Assembly: GCF_023053635.1 (NCBI RefSeq)
Contig: NC_086183.1
Location: forward strand, 32,097,501 to 32,161,500
From: Elgaria multicarinata webbii
Lineage: Eukaryota > Chordata > Lepidosauria > Squamata > Anguidae
Reading direction: 5' to 3'
Length of the DNA: 64,000 nt
A model generated the notes under the pieces. It searched no databases, was not told where the DNA came from, and saw nothing but the letters and a program-made list of their open reading frames with translations. The translations under genes and the position numbers were made by a program. Below, piece by piece: positions 49,712 through 61,425 of this stretch (position 1 is the first letter of the stretch; each line of letters starts with the position of its first letter).

Positions 49712-50030
49712 TCCTAGAATAGTAAAGTTGGAAGGGTCTTATAAGGCCATCGAGTCAATGCAGGAATCCACCTTAAAGCATCCCTGACAGATGACTGTCC
49801 AGCTGCCTCTTGAAGGCCTCCAGTGTGGGAGAGCCCACAACCTCCCTAGGTCACTGGTTCCATTATCATACTGCTCTAACTAGAAGTTTTTCTTGATGTC
49901 CAGCCGGAATCAGTCTTCTTGTAACTTGAGCCATGTCCTGCACTCTGGGATGATCGAGAAGAGATCTTGGCCCTCCTCTGTGTGGCAATTGTATTCGAGG
50001 AGTGCTATCATGTCTCCCCTCAGTCTAAAG
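49712..50030 (-). mobile_element. CR1 LINE 3' end
   Basis: AGAATCCTAGAATAGTAAAG, CCACCTTAAAGCATCCCTGAC and CTCTTGAAGGCCTCCAGTGTG are the inverted CR1 terminus; small deletions are present. Confidence 0.85.
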
Positions 50031-50859
50031 TAAAAGCCAGCAGCAGTGTAAAGGCCTAAAAACGCAGTGCCACATTTAACAACAACAAAAATGGAAGGCG
50101 TACAATGCCCAGGAGGATAAAAAGGTCTTCACCGAGAAGGCCGCAGTGTGTGCAGGCTGAATATTTTTCTGCATGTATTTGCTCCTGCCTGGCTGCTCAC
50201 TGCCTAGGAAGGGTTGGGCCACGCACCACCGAAGCGCTCTAGGCCAGAGCACGTGAAATTCTCCGTGGTTCTCTTCCATGGAACACTGCAAAATATGTTC
50301 ATTTCCCCCTCGGGCTAGGCGCTTTTAAAGGAAGGAGAAACGGCCTCAGAACAACAGCTGTAAGGAGCAGTGATGGATAAAGGAAGGCGCACATCTGGCC
50401 TGAAGAGACAAGCGGGGTGCAGCTAGTTTCCCCTCCCTTCGCAGCCTGCTTGCGTTTGTGTACATTAAGGGGCTGTTCTACTGTATCTAGATAGATTTGT
50501 CAAGATGGCGGCAAATTTAAGGCCACGTCCTCTCTTAGGAGCGGCTGTGTACAGCGCCACCTCCGTTAGAAAGGAAAGCCTCCCTTTTCCAATGGTTCCA
50601 TTAACCGGCACATCTGCACTTCTGTGTGGCTTGTTTCAGTTGAGATTAAAAGTACCAGTTGCCTTTGCTTAGTCCCCGTACGGGGAGAGCAGTGGAATAA
50701 TGTCGCCAGGGCTCAGAGCTTCTCAGCTGTGACACTTTTTGATTAGCAGGGATGCTGGCCTCCTATACCACCCTGCTCCCCTCCCTCAGACTTTCCTGTT
50801 TCCTCTGATCTTAGTTGCAATCCTCATCACAGCTGAGGGGAAATGAATTTTTCCAGGAA

Positions 50860-51015
50860 AGTGTGGCCTAGTGGTTAGTGTGTTGGACTGGGACTTGGGA
50901 GATCCAGGTTCTGAGCTCCACTCAGCCATGACACTCACTGGGTGACTTTGGGGCCCGTCACCAACTCTCAGCCTAACCTACTTCATAGGGTGGTTGTGTG
51001 GATTTTAAAAAAAAA
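50860..51015 (+). mobile_element. tRNA-derived SINE
   Basis: GTGTGGCCTAGTGGTTAGTG head, CCAGGTTCTGAGCTCC B box, CACTGGGTGACTTTGGGGC and CTCAGCCTAACCTACTTCA body, with an A-run end. Confidence 0.8.
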
Positions 51016-51074
51016 GTGGGGGAAGAGAACTTACGTAACTCCCCCGAGCTCCTTGGCTGGAATCTAACCCAAAT

Positions 51075-51872
51075 CAGTGGTTCCCAAACTTTTTCCGGTC
51101 ACCGCCCCCTTGGTTCCACAAACTCATGCCCAGAGCCCCCTACCCTACACTATAAAAATCATTATTCAGAATATCAGTTTTCAATGACCCACTAAGGAAG
51201 ATAATAACAATAACATTCAAAACAGTAACAATTAATTGAATATTTATTCAAAACCCAATTACATTTTTTTAGTTTATTCAATTAAACACAATTGATGAAC
51301 TTGATCCAGTGATATCATCTTTTCAAGTTTGATAGTCATTTAGCAAGAATATTAGATATCACGTTTAGTAACTAGGGTAGAGTACCTCACTATTCTGTAA
51401 ATTCTTAATGTGATGGGTGGGCTTGATGAAGTGATACCAGTTTCCCAATGCCTGGTTTAAAGTCACTTAACATGAGTCTTAAATCACCACGTTTAGTAAT
51501 CTGGAGTCGATTTCTTTGCTTGGAGAGAAGTTGGCAGACCACGCTAAAACCACATTCCACCAAATAGGATGTTGGAAATGCAACCAGGAGTTTCTGAACC
51601 ACTCTCCATAGTGCAGGATAGCAATTCATCATTAAAAGGACTCTTCTTAAACGGTATTAACACAAGTGTGAATTCTTCCCCTATATGGCTTGGAACCAAA
51701 CTACCTTCTCCCTTAAAAATGTCGCTGGGTTTTAAGACCTTCTGGAGAGACGCTTCTCAGAAAAGACCACCTCGAGCGGCCCCCTGCCGCCCCGCCCCTT
51801 TGCGTCTTAGCGCCCCCCTATGCAATCCCACCGCCCCCAAGGGGTCAGTACCGCCCACTTTGGGAACCACTG
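51075..51872 (-). mobile_element. hAT (Charlie/ZBED-like) DNA transposon remnant
   Basis: Terminal inverted repeats CAGTGGTTCCCAAACTT and AAGTTTGGGAACCACTG-type (right end: CTTTGGGAACCACTG). Flanks ACCCAAAT and ATCTAAAT match at 6 of 8, an aged 8-bp duplication. The minus-strand open frame 51405-51632 contains VAFPTSYLVECGFSVVCQLL followed by SKQRNRLQITKRGDLRLMLS, the hAT dimerisation motif at the transposase C-terminus. At about 0.8 kb it is an internally deleted element lacking most of the transposase, including the catalytic region. Confidence 0.88.
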
Positions 51873-51942
51873 ATCTAAATGATATATTTAAACAGGCAGC
51901 AGTCTTAGAGCACAGGGGAAGGCTTTGGAGCAGGACTGGGGA

Positions 51943-52025
51943 ATTGCGGCCCTGTAGCTAATAGGCAGGGATGATGGGGGTTGCAGTCCAAGGCATCTGG
52001 AGGGCACTCGGTTGGGGAAGCCTGC
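51943..52025. mobile_element. Palindromic hAT MITE fragment
   Basis: GGGATGATGGGGGTTGCAGTCC...GGGCACTCGGTTGGGGAAGCCTG, right half of the family, 70 bases from the hAT remnant. Confidence 0.6.
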
Positions 52026-52834
52026 TGTGAGAACCGCCCTCTCCTGGGGTTAAGGGTTGGAAGATTGTGGCCGGTATTCCTGAGATGCTTCTGCGCTCTC
52101 TGCAGGAAGGCACTTCTGATGGAGACGGCTGCTGACGCCGGTTCTGTGCCATGTCACCCTCTCTCTGCTTCAGATCAAACTGAAAGAGCAATTTCTCCCC
52201 AATATAAACAAGCCATATCCAGCAGCTTAGATTCCCTTCAGTGTTTTGATTGAGGGTGGTGCATAGCTACACACCCACACACTCAGCAATACCTATCTGC
52301 ACGCAGGGGGAATTCAAAACTAAGGAAGCTGGTCGGGGGTGCCCTTGATGCATTGACATTCCACCTTGGAATTGATGAGAAGCAGGCCCGGCTGTTTATC
52401 CAAAGGCAGCCAGGTCGATGCCTTGTTTGGCCTTTTTCCATCGCACCAGGTGCCTTGGCTCAAGCAGCCTCCCTCAGCTTAAGGAGATGCCATCCGGCGG
52501 GAGGCGTCCGGCGGTTTGGCCCCTCCTTGCTCCCAGACCACGGAGCGGTCCTTCCTTCCCATCACTCGGCGCGCCAACGACTTGCACGGAAACAGAGTGC
52601 CTTACCAACGTGCCGAAGCTAAAATCTTGTTTGGTTTTCCGTTGCGCTCTGCTCTGGTAATAAGCCGGCAGAATATATGGTTCAGTAGTGAGCATTCGAG
52701 AGAGCTCACAGCACTTTACATAGCATTCACTTAAGGTAGGCAGGTGAGGGCGGACGGAGGGTATGGGAATAATAGTTTGCTTAAAGAAATGCCGTGAACT
52801 TGTAGTCAAAGTGACAACATCAAAATATAAGAAC

Positions 52835-53115
52835 TGCCCTGTTGCATCAGACTGAAAGTCCATCTAGCCAGACATACAGTTTCCAAATTTCAAGTTTCTA
52901 ACCCATCTGGAAGTGGGTAGACATTTATTTATTTATTTATTACATTTATATCTCGCCTTTTTTTCTCTAAGGAACCCAAGGCGGCATACATAATCCTCTT
53001 CGTCCTCTCCATTTTATCCTCACAACAACAACCCTGTGAGGTGGGTTGGGCTGAGAGTCTGTGACTGGCCCAAAGTCACCCAGTGGGTTTCCATGGCGGA
53101 GTGGGGCTAGAACCC
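52835..53115 (-). mobile_element. CR1/L3 fragment and tRNA-derived SINE
   Basis: A short CR1/L3 tail (TTGCATCAGACTGAAAGTCC, to about 52885) is followed from 52922 by a reversed SINE: TTTATTTATTTATTACATTTA, AACCCAAGGCGGCATACATA, CAAAGTCACCCAGTGGGTTT. Confidence 0.75.
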
Positions 53116-53639
53116 AGACGGATGGCTTTCCAGGCAGGAATGGGGGCTGCAGAAAAGCCTGTCTGAGTCGAACAAATGAATGGGCCACCAGGATGGCTTG
53201 CATTCTGACTTTTTGTGGCTGAAGTCACAAGATGTATCCACAATCACCCCTTAGAAATGTAACATTTGGAAGATACTAGGAAAGGCGTTCAGAGAAGTCC
53301 TGTGGTTTTTCTTTTCTTAACCCCTAGAAATAAAAGGACATTTCACAGAATTTTCTCCACCATCTGTGTGTGTTGACTGCAATTCGTTCCCCACTCTCTG
53401 CCCAGCCTTGGAATGGTGTCAGATGTGTGGGGTATTAAGCATGCGAAATGGGGGGGCAGGCTGTCAACACAGCTAATGCTGTTGCCACTTGCAGTTGCAA
53501 TAAAATAAAATACCCCTGTCCAACCCAAAAAACCCTTAGGCAAAAAAGGAAGAAGCTGTTCTACAACCTTGCCACTGGCCATGCCTATCTGTGAGAGATT
53601 GTTGGAGAATTCCTCCTCCCCCTGGAGAATTTATTATTT

Positions 53640-54105
53640 ATTTAAAGCATTTTTTTTAATAGCGCCGCCTCACCATTTCTGGTATCGTGGCGCTTTACGA
53701 TAACATATAAAACAATTCCATTAAAAACCCTCAACCCACATTAAGACAATTCCATTAAAAACCCTCAACCCAGTTTAAACCACCCCCTCCCCAAACTCTG
53801 GTGAAAATAAAAACTCCTTACAAAGGTGCTTGAAAGAATTGAGAGCGGGAGCCTGTCTAATCTCCAGGGGCACATTGTTCCATAACCGGGGGGGGGGGGC
53901 AACCACTGAAAAAGCCCTGGCCCCCACACAGTCCAATTTGTAGCGGGGGACCATCAGGGCGCCCTGCTCCTGAGAGCGAGTCTGCCAATGGCGAGACACA
54001 GGAGAAAGGCGAGCGCTCAGGTATCCAGGGCCCAAGCAATGCAGGGCTTTATACATGGTCAACAAGACCTTGTAGCGTACACTGGCAGCCAATGGTGAAA
54101 TTGTC
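53640..54105 (-). mobile_element. L2-type LINE end
   Basis: The minus strand reads VRYKVLLTMYKALHCLGPGY, GARAFSVVAPPPRLWNNVP and LNSFKHLCKEFLF. The tail (GCGCTTTACGATAACATATAA in reverse) is included. Confidence 0.75.
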
Positions 54106-54639
54106 GCCCCCCCCCCCCCATGTCTTGAGAATTTCGAGGGCCCACTTGCACACAGCTCTCATAATTAAGCGAATTGAGTTGCCGTTAAAATATTACATCT
54201 GAATGCACGTTAATAAAAGCACATATTTTGAAACTGCAACATCATTTCCCCTTCCCACGAATAGCCGCCCTGCCAGTGTCTCCATTACCAAAAGAATAAA
54301 AAGATAACACTTTGCAGAAACCGCAACAGAAGGCATAATGGGTGTCTGTCTGTCCCTGATAGCCATGGTATAATGATTCAAAGGAAGCTCTGGGGCTGGC
54401 CCTGTCGTTTCCTGCATTTAACCCCCCTCCCCCGTTTCACTGGAATTAAGCGTGCAAACTGGCACAGAGTCAAGTAGGATGTATATGTTTTGGTTTGTTT
54501 GCAAAAAAAAATGGCTGCAGTATATAGTTTGGAATCCTTGATTTTGCTCAGCTCGTTCAGTTTCTTCCTTTTTGTGGTTGAGCTAGGACTGATGTAGGTC
54601 ATGTGATTAATGAAGTGTCTCACTAACAACAACAACAAT

Positions 54640-55815
54640 TTTTATTGCAGTCAATAGACCATTCCAGCAAAAGTTACGTACGAAAGGACTGAGCATACAT
54701 TTAGCTAGTAAAAAGACAAGTAGTCACGGAGGATCTTATATAGCAATCGCTTGCTCGGTGATTGACCTCTCTGAGTTCCGAAGTAATAGGGTCATTAGGA
54801 ATTCAGTTGGGTGACCAGGAAAAGATTGTAAGACGGGGTTCAGAAGATCATTCCCAGCCCCTTGATAAAGTCTACAGGACAGTAACACGTGTGATACGGT
54901 GTCTCACTAGTCTCCTGAGAAGGCTCTGTGCTACCAGCCTCTGTGGAGTCACAAGAGCTCTGATAGATCAGACTGTTGGCGCTCCCAGACAGATGTCACT
55001 CAGAAGGCATTGTGGACCTCTTCTGCCTATACCTCCTTACTGGATTTTTTGTGGAAAGAAAATAACATGGGAAGGAGGCAAACTCCATGTTAGGCATTAA
55101 AAGAAAAGGAATTGAGAATAAAACAGCCAGTATCGTACTGCCCTTATACAAATAGATGATGCAACCACACTTGGAATACTGCGTCCAGTTCTGGTCATCA
55201 TACCTAAAAAAGGATATTATAGAACTGGAAAATGCAGAAAAGGGCAACGGAAATGATGAAGGGGCTGGAGCATCTCCCCTACAAGGGAAGGTTACATCAA
55301 CTGGGATTGTTTAGCTTGGAAAAAAGGAGGCTAACGGGAGACATGATAGAGGGGTACAACATTATGCCTGGTGCGGAGAATGTGGATGGGGAGACATTTT
55401 TCTCCCTCTCTCAAAATCCTAGAACCCAATGGGGTCATCCCTTGAAACTGGTGGGAGATCCAGGACAAATAAAAGGAAGGGCTTCTTCACACAGCGCAGA
55501 GTTAAATTATGGAACTCGCTACCACAAGATGTAGTAATTGCCACCAATCTGGACGGCTTTAAAAGGGGGTTGGATAAATTCCTGGAGGCAAAGGTTATCA
55601 CTGGCTACTGGCCCTGAGGGTTGTGTGCTATCTCCGGTATTCGAGGCAATAAGCCTGTGTGCACCAGTTGCTGGGGAACATGGGTGGGAGGGTGCGGTTG
55701 CACCATGTTCTGCTTGTTCATCCCTGGCCGATGGCTGGTTGGCCACTGTGTGAACAGAGCCCTGGACTAGATGGACCCTTGGTCTGATCCAGCATCAGGG
55801 CTCTTCTTATGATTT
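54640..55815 (+). mobile_element. CR1/L3-type LINE 3' part
   Basis: It encodes ATEMMKGLEHLPYKGRLHQL, GLFSLEKRRLTGDMIEGYNI, RTNKRKGFFTQRRVKLWNSL and [13 protein letters not shown], ending in the tail CTAGATGGACCCTTGGTCTG...TTATG. It is the longest member of this family in the window, though frameshifted. Confidence 0.85.
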
Positions 55816-56460
55816 CTGGGCCCACAGTAAAATTCCATGAATGAGGCATAAAAACCTTGCCTGGAAGCACCCAACAGGACCATTTAGCCTAGCATCCTGT
55901 TTCCAGCAGTGGACAGCTGAATGCATCTAGGAAGCTCACAAGTGGCAGACCTGGAAGGCCACACACAGCCTTCCCCTTGGTTGCTCCCCAGAATCTTGGC
56001 TTGCCGAGGTTGACGGTCTCTAGCTGTCATGGCTAATCGCCCTTGTTCAACTCCGTTCTCCACAAATCTGTCCATAACCCCGTATCACAGTCAACGGAAC
56101 CACGGGCCACCCCCCTTGGTTTGTGGAAACATTTCCCTCAGGGGTTTCGGAGATTTCTGGAATTACGTTTTCTCCAGCAAGGAGGGCTAAAATCAGAAGG
56201 CAGCTGTGCAAACCGCTGCACCTGTTTTCTGGGACAAGATGCACGAAAACGGCCCTGGTGATGACAAACGCTCTTGGGTAACTTCTGGCGCTCTCCACCC
56301 GCTGCGGCTGCTTCCGCTAGCCTGGGTCATAACTCGGGGATTGTCGCAAACATGCAGCGTTGCTCAAGCCGCCTGCGTTCTGGCCGGCCCCAGAAGCTCC
56401 TCGGGACGATGGAAGGAAGAAATTTCCTTTACATCCTCTGAATGCGTCTGACGTGGGACT

Positions 56461-56670
56461 CAGGGGAGGCTGGAGGCTTTGTTGTCAGTGAGGTGGTGAA
56501 TCTGTTCCGGGTTTCAGACAGAACGGTTAAAACTCCGAAGGAGCTATCCAAGGTGTGGAAGCCGCATTGCAGAAGCGCCTTCGATAGCTCTTTTGTGTTC
56601 TGGCTGCTTCTAACTGAAACCCGGAGCAGATTCACCATCCCACTGATAACAGAGCCACCAGCCTCCACTG
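56461..56670. mobile_element. Palindromic MITE, AGTGGAGGCTGG family, copy 2
   Basis: CAGGGGAGGCTGGAGGC... to ...CCACCAGCCTCCACTG, with inner arms CGGGTTTCAGACAGAAC and TTCTAACTGAAACCCGGAGC. The same layout as 9888-10066. Confidence 0.75.
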
Positions 56671-57335
56671 GGTCTTAGGAGTCCCTCCACCAATCAGGAG
56701 GCACAGGGTGCCCCCCTCCTTTCTGGCTACTTATATCGACAAAAGGGGTTTGTTATGTTATCTAAAAACAGTCGCTTGCCTTGTTGCTACTGGGGAGTCA
56801 GAATCATCCCCAGGCAACGAACGATATGTTTTTTGTAAATTGGTTTTCATTTCTTTGGAGCCACTGAGTGGCCACAGACTATTAATGCAGTTAGTAGTTT
56901 GTAGACTAGTAAGCTGTTTCAGCAGCATTTCTGCAAGGCTCATGTTATCCGTACCGCGCCTGGTCCAAGCTCTGTGATTAGCTGTTTGGCACTGGAGACA
57001 GTGAAAGCTGAGTTTTTACCGAGACCGCTCCTGGTTTCTCAGGGCTTCCTGTTGCTAGACCACACACTTGAGTAAAAGGCCTTTTATCTCTGCTTAACGA
57101 CCTGCCTCTACTTGCTGTTTCATCCAAGCAGTTCCTTCCACTTGTGTCAGCCAAAGGTGACAGCTGGACATGTGGAATCCTGCCTTTGCTTCCGGTCATT
57201 CTGTTTCCCGAAAGAGCTGTTAAAAGAGCTTGCGGCAAAGAGCTTTTAGAAGTGGGATTTAATGGTGCCACTGGCCATCAAGAGAAGTTAGAGAGGAGCC
57301 ATCTCTTTTCTATGCAATATCTCCGAGTTAGTCCC
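56671..57335. other. Intergenic stretch without recognised feature
   Basis: Nothing that I can name. Confidence 0.35.
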
Positions 57336-57395
57336 TTTGGACATCAGAAGAGCCCTGCTGGATCAGACCAAGAGTCCATCTAGTCCAGCATTCTG

Positions 57396-57860
57396 CTCAG
57401 TTCTGGGCTCCACAATTCAAGAAGGACGCAGACAAGCTGGAGCGTGTTCAGAGGAGGGCAACCAGGATGATCAGGGGTCTGGAAACAAAGCCCTATGAGG
57501 AGAGACTGAAAGAACTGGGCAGGTTTAGCCTGGGGAAGAGAAGATTGAAGGGAGACATGGTAGCACTCTTCAAATACTTAAGAGGTTGTCACACAGAGGA
57601 GGGCCAGGATCTCTTCTCGATCCTCCCAGAGTGCAGGACACGGAATAACGGACTCAAGTTAAAGGAAGCCGGATTCCAGCTGGACATCAGGAAAAACTTC
57701 CTGACTGTTAGAGCAGTACGACAATGGAATCAGTTCAAGAGGCAGCTGGACAACCATCTGTCAGGGATGCTTTAGGGTGGATTCCTGCATTGAGCAGGGG
57801 GTTGGACTCGATGGCCTTGTAGGCCCCTTCCAACTCACTGTTCTATGATTCTATGATTCA
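57396..57860 (+). mobile_element. CR1 LINE 3' end inserted in a CR1/L3 element
   Basis: It encodes [40 protein letters not shown] and FKRQLDNHLSGML, and ends in CTATGATTCTATGATTC. A short segment before FKRQL ([12 protein letters not shown] of sister copies) is missing. Confidence 0.9.
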
Positions 57861-58019
57861 TACAGCGGCCAACCAGCTGCCCCAAAGGGAAGGATGCAAG
57901 TGCAGCATCCCCGTCCTGCACCCCAGCAACTGGTATTGAGAGGCATGCTGCCTTTGGTACTCGTGGTAGTATATAGCCATCATGACTAGTAGCCACTGAT
58001 AGCCTTTTCTGCCATGACT

Positions 58020-58163
58020 TGGGCCATAGCTAGACCTCAGGTTTATCCCTGGATCATCCAGGGGTCAAACCCGTTCATCTAGGTGACACACAGGGGATCC
58101 AGTGCTCAGCAGGGGTGAACCCTGGATGATCCCAGGGTAAACCTTAGGTCTAGCTGTGGCCTT
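58020..58163. mobile_element. Palindromic MITE inserted in the CR1/L3 element
   Basis: The arms GGGCCATAGCTAGACCTCAG and GGTCTAGCTGTGGCC, with inner GGATCATCCAGGG and CCTGGATGATCCCAGGG. Confidence 0.75.
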
Positions 58164-58259
58164 TGTCTATTCCCCTTTTAAAGCCGTCCAAATGGGTGGT
58201 CATCACTACATCTTGTGGAAGTGAATTCCATTGTTTAACTGCTCTGTGTCAAGAAATCT

Positions 58260-58445
58260 TACCGTATTTTTTCGATTGTAAGACACCACCAATTGTAAGA
58301 CGCACACTAATTTCAGTACCACCAACAGAAAAAAAGCTTTGAGTCTAAGAAATAAACGCACCTGCGATTCTAAGACGCACCCCATTTTTAGAGATGTTTA
58401 TATGGGGGTGGGGGAAGTATGTCTTAGAATCGAAGAAATACAGTA
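58260..58445. mobile_element. MITE with 25-bp terminal inverted repeats (CGTATTT...TAAGAC)
   Basis: The left end TACCGTATTTTTTCGATTG and the right end CGAAGAAATACAGTA are inverted copies differing at a few bases; an internal GTAAGACGCAC motif repeats. The superfamily is not assigned. Confidence 0.75.
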
Positions 58446-58469
58446 TATAAGAATACAGGAGTGTAAGGC

Positions 58470-58690
58470 TTACTATCATTATTATTATTATTATTTTTAT
58501 TTGTATCCCACCTTTTGCCCAATGCTGGGCCTCAAGACGGCCTTACAAAGTTTAAAACATACATTGGGGGGACGGGACACAAAACCATAAACGTTTAAAA
58601 TACACAACAAAATTATAAGACATTAACATAGATGGAGGGCCAGATTATTCTCCAAAGGCCTACTGGAACAAAAAAGTTTTAACCTTCTAC
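58470..58690 (-). mobile_element. L2 LINE 3' tail
   Basis: Reversed copy of the 31440-31610 tail: TTTGTATCCCACCTTTTGCC, CAATGCTGGGCCTCAAGACGG, then CCATAAACGTTTAAAATACAC. Confidence 0.85.
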
Positions 58691-60010
58691 TCGAGAGCTA
58701 CCAGACTGATTTTGCATATTTTTTGTTTTAAACTGAAGCTTGAGCTGCGTAGATGTGCAGAAAAACTTGGAAGTTCAGAAACGTCCAAAGCTTGAGCTTT
58801 AACAGCAATTCATTTCCTCTCCACCAAACAGGCAGGATTAGCCCCTGCTCCAACGGGTTGATGGACAGCTCTGCTCAGCCAAACAGTGAGGCACAAAGGC
58901 GGGTCCTGAGTGCAGCTGCACTGTTAGGCTATCACCGCCGCCGGAGGAGGTGGAAGGGGACAGAGGCAGCCAATCGGGGTGCGTGAAGCACATTTCTCTC
59001 TGCACCCCAACTTTGCATCCTCTTATTGGGCATCTGGCCAGGTGGATGAAATTATGGCAAGTCGGCAACCCTAAATATCTCCAGCGGCTTGGCACTACAG
59101 GTCAAGGGACCCAGCGGCACATGGGCCTCTGTGTTGTCTAGCAACCAGCATTCAAGGGGGAGAGAGGCTGACAACTTGTGCAGGGCATAGGGAAACTGCG
59201 GAGTCTAGCAAGCACCACGGACTTCAGGCAGCCTAGCAGTGGTCCCTGGAAGGCGCAAGGGAACAAAAGCTCCTGCCGAACAGAAGTGAAGTGGTGGTGC
59301 ATCTCCAGCGGGCTCTGGTCAGTGGGCCCCTGCTGGAGTGTGGGCCCTCGGCAGGGGCCCGACTGTGCCTGCCCTGGGCGCCAGCCCTGCACGTATCTCA
59401 CTAGCTGTGCGTTTTCTTTTCCAGCTTCTATGGACTCCCAAAGGAAGAGGTCAAAAGCCTCTTCTGAACCAGCGGCTGCCTGATTCAGTGTGTGTGGGGA
59501 GAGGGGAAGAGGGTGGTGCTCCAGTCTGTCCCAGGACTTTGGTTCCAAATATTTAGACAGGAGAGGATTATTATTTGGCTGAGGGAGGGGTAAGAACGGA
59601 GAGCTCAGGACGAACATACAGAGGATTAGTCTGCAAGGAAAATATTTATTCTGTGCCTTGAACCTTCCGGAGCTTCTGGGTACTGGATGGTAACTCTGAC
59701 GGGTCGGAAGGCTGTGGGGGAGGCCGTGAGCGAACAGGTGCGCAGGCGGGGAGCAAATGACATCTGCGGCTTGTTCATGGCAAGCAAAAGGCGAAGTTTC
59801 GAGAGTGCAGCAACCTTGAGGCGTTGTTAGCATTCGAACCCCAGTCCTTCTCCCCAACTAGTTTGTGCCAATATATTTTCAACTTTATCATTACACATAT
59901 AAGCAGGACTGGAAACTTGATTTTGTTATAAACAGAATACAAAGGCTTTAGGTAGACAATCGTTTTCTCAGAGTGTTGGACTGACTTCAAAGAGGGATGG
60001 TCACTTGTCC
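58691..60010. other. Intergenic stretch with a 239-codon unassigned open frame
   Basis: The minus frame 59138-59857 is open for 239 codons but shows no domain I recognise, and overlapping plus frames are also open. No gene is called. Confidence 0.35.
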
Positions 60011-60011
60011 T

Positions 60012-60300
60012 GTCACTCTTCTCGATCCTCCCAGAGTGCAGGACGCGGAATAATGGGCTCAAGTTACAGGGAAGCTAGATTCCGGCTGGACATCAGGAAA
60101 AACCTCCTGACTGTTAGAGCAGTATGACAACGGAACCAATGACCTAGGGAGGTGGTGGGCTCTCCCACACTAGAGGCGGCTGGGCAGCTGTCTGTCCGGG
60201 ATGCTTTAAGGTGGATTCCTGCCTTGAGCAGGGGGTTGGACTCGATGGCCTTAGAGGCCCCTTCCAATTCTACTATTTTATGATTCTATGATTCTATCAC
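60012..60300 (+). mobile_element. CR1 LINE 3' end
   Basis: CTCGATCCTCCCAGAGTGCA...GATTCCGGCTGGACATCAGG...CTACTATTTTATGATTCTATG. Confidence 0.85.
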
Positions 60301-60779
60301 TTTCTGGGTACTTCCAGATGGAGGGTTCCTAGCTGTGCCAATCGAAAGGCATGCTGCAGCTATTACATCTTTCCCTCTTCAACAGTTTTTTTTATTTTGC
60401 TTTTTGTGGTTGGGAAAAAATATAGAAGAGGCAGTGGAAAAATACAGGGGCAAGGGTTAAAATGGAAGACCAGGGCCTCCTGTAAAATTCTGTGTCTGAG
60501 GCAAAGCAATGAAAAAGCCTCATCTGGAGGCAGCCTCTGTTACAGGTAAACAGGTTTTGTAGGTTTTCATGTGTCCAAAACCTGCTACACCTTTTTGATC
60601 AGAGGCGACATTGGGACAAAAGGATTAGGTGTGCATAGTCACCATGGCGGGGAGCGGGGAGCGAGGAGCCTCCCTCAGGCCACTTTAACTTTCCTTAAAA
60701 GTTAAAGGATCGGCCTCCAGCCCGTGTGCGTGCGTGGGAAAGGAACAGCCACACAGGTGTGTTTCGTAGAAATTCATCC

Positions 60780-60785
60780 TTTATT
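60780..60785 (-). terminator. PTGIR: Candidate polyadenylation signal of PTGIR
   Basis: TTTATT on the + strand is AATAAA on the minus strand, about 640 bases after the receptor stop codon. Another candidate lies at about 59645. Neither can be confirmed from sequence alone. Confidence 0.35.
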
Positions 60786-61425
60786 TCCGCCACTTCAAAG
60801 ATCCACAGCAACTCTTCACGATCAATTGAATCTTGTGTACTTAACGTAATTGACACTGAAAGCGTGAACTGGCCAAGCGCCACGATTATCCATTGGTGCG
60901 TACGAGACAGGGCGGGGAGCGCAGGTCCCTTAATATGCAGGCAAACCCGTGGCTTCAAAGTCACGTCAATCATCCATCCCCCCCATATCTTTTTTACATT
61001 ATCTTCTGGCTCCCTCTTGGCAGCTGAATCGGGGATCTTGTGTAAACTCAGTCTCCTGTCTCTTTATCGGGAGTATTGTCCCTTTACAGGGGCTGATGAT
61101 GAGGTTCTAAGCCTGAGCCTTCCCACGGGTTGAAAAAACCCTACTGGAGATGCCACTGTAGTGCTAGACTATCTCTCCACCAGGGCACGGGGTCTGCTTG
61201 CGGTCAAGGAACGCTCACCGGCCACCCTCTCCTACGATGAGAAACTGACCCTTCTCTTCCCGTTGGTTCCTGGATCCTTACTGAAAGACCGGGGTCGGCC
61301 TTCATGGCTCCTGCTTCTGCTCCTCTTCCAAGTCTCACCATGCCACAGCAGGGAAAACCCCGGCCTGGCCTGCCCCCTGCCAGAGAGGGGCTGCCACAGC
61401 TTGGTGCGTCGGGCGGCTTCTGCTC

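Larger units (their letters stand above)
57340..58259 (-). mobile_element. CR1/L3-type LINE 3' UTR, split by two insertions
   Basis: Three blocks of one reversed element: 57340-57394 (GGATCAGACCAAGAGTCCATC), 57861-58019 (GCGGCCAACCAGCTGCCCC, CATCATGACTAGTAGCCAC) and 58164-58259 (AAAGCCGTCCAAATGGG, ACATCTTGTGGAAGTGAATTC). A CR1 and a MITE occupy the gaps. Confidence 0.8.

Noticed and set aside
59423-59482. A short exon ASMDSQRKRSKASSEPAAA after a TTTTCTTTTCCAG acceptor-like site
   Set aside because: Only 20 codons to a stop, no recognised protein and no partner exons.
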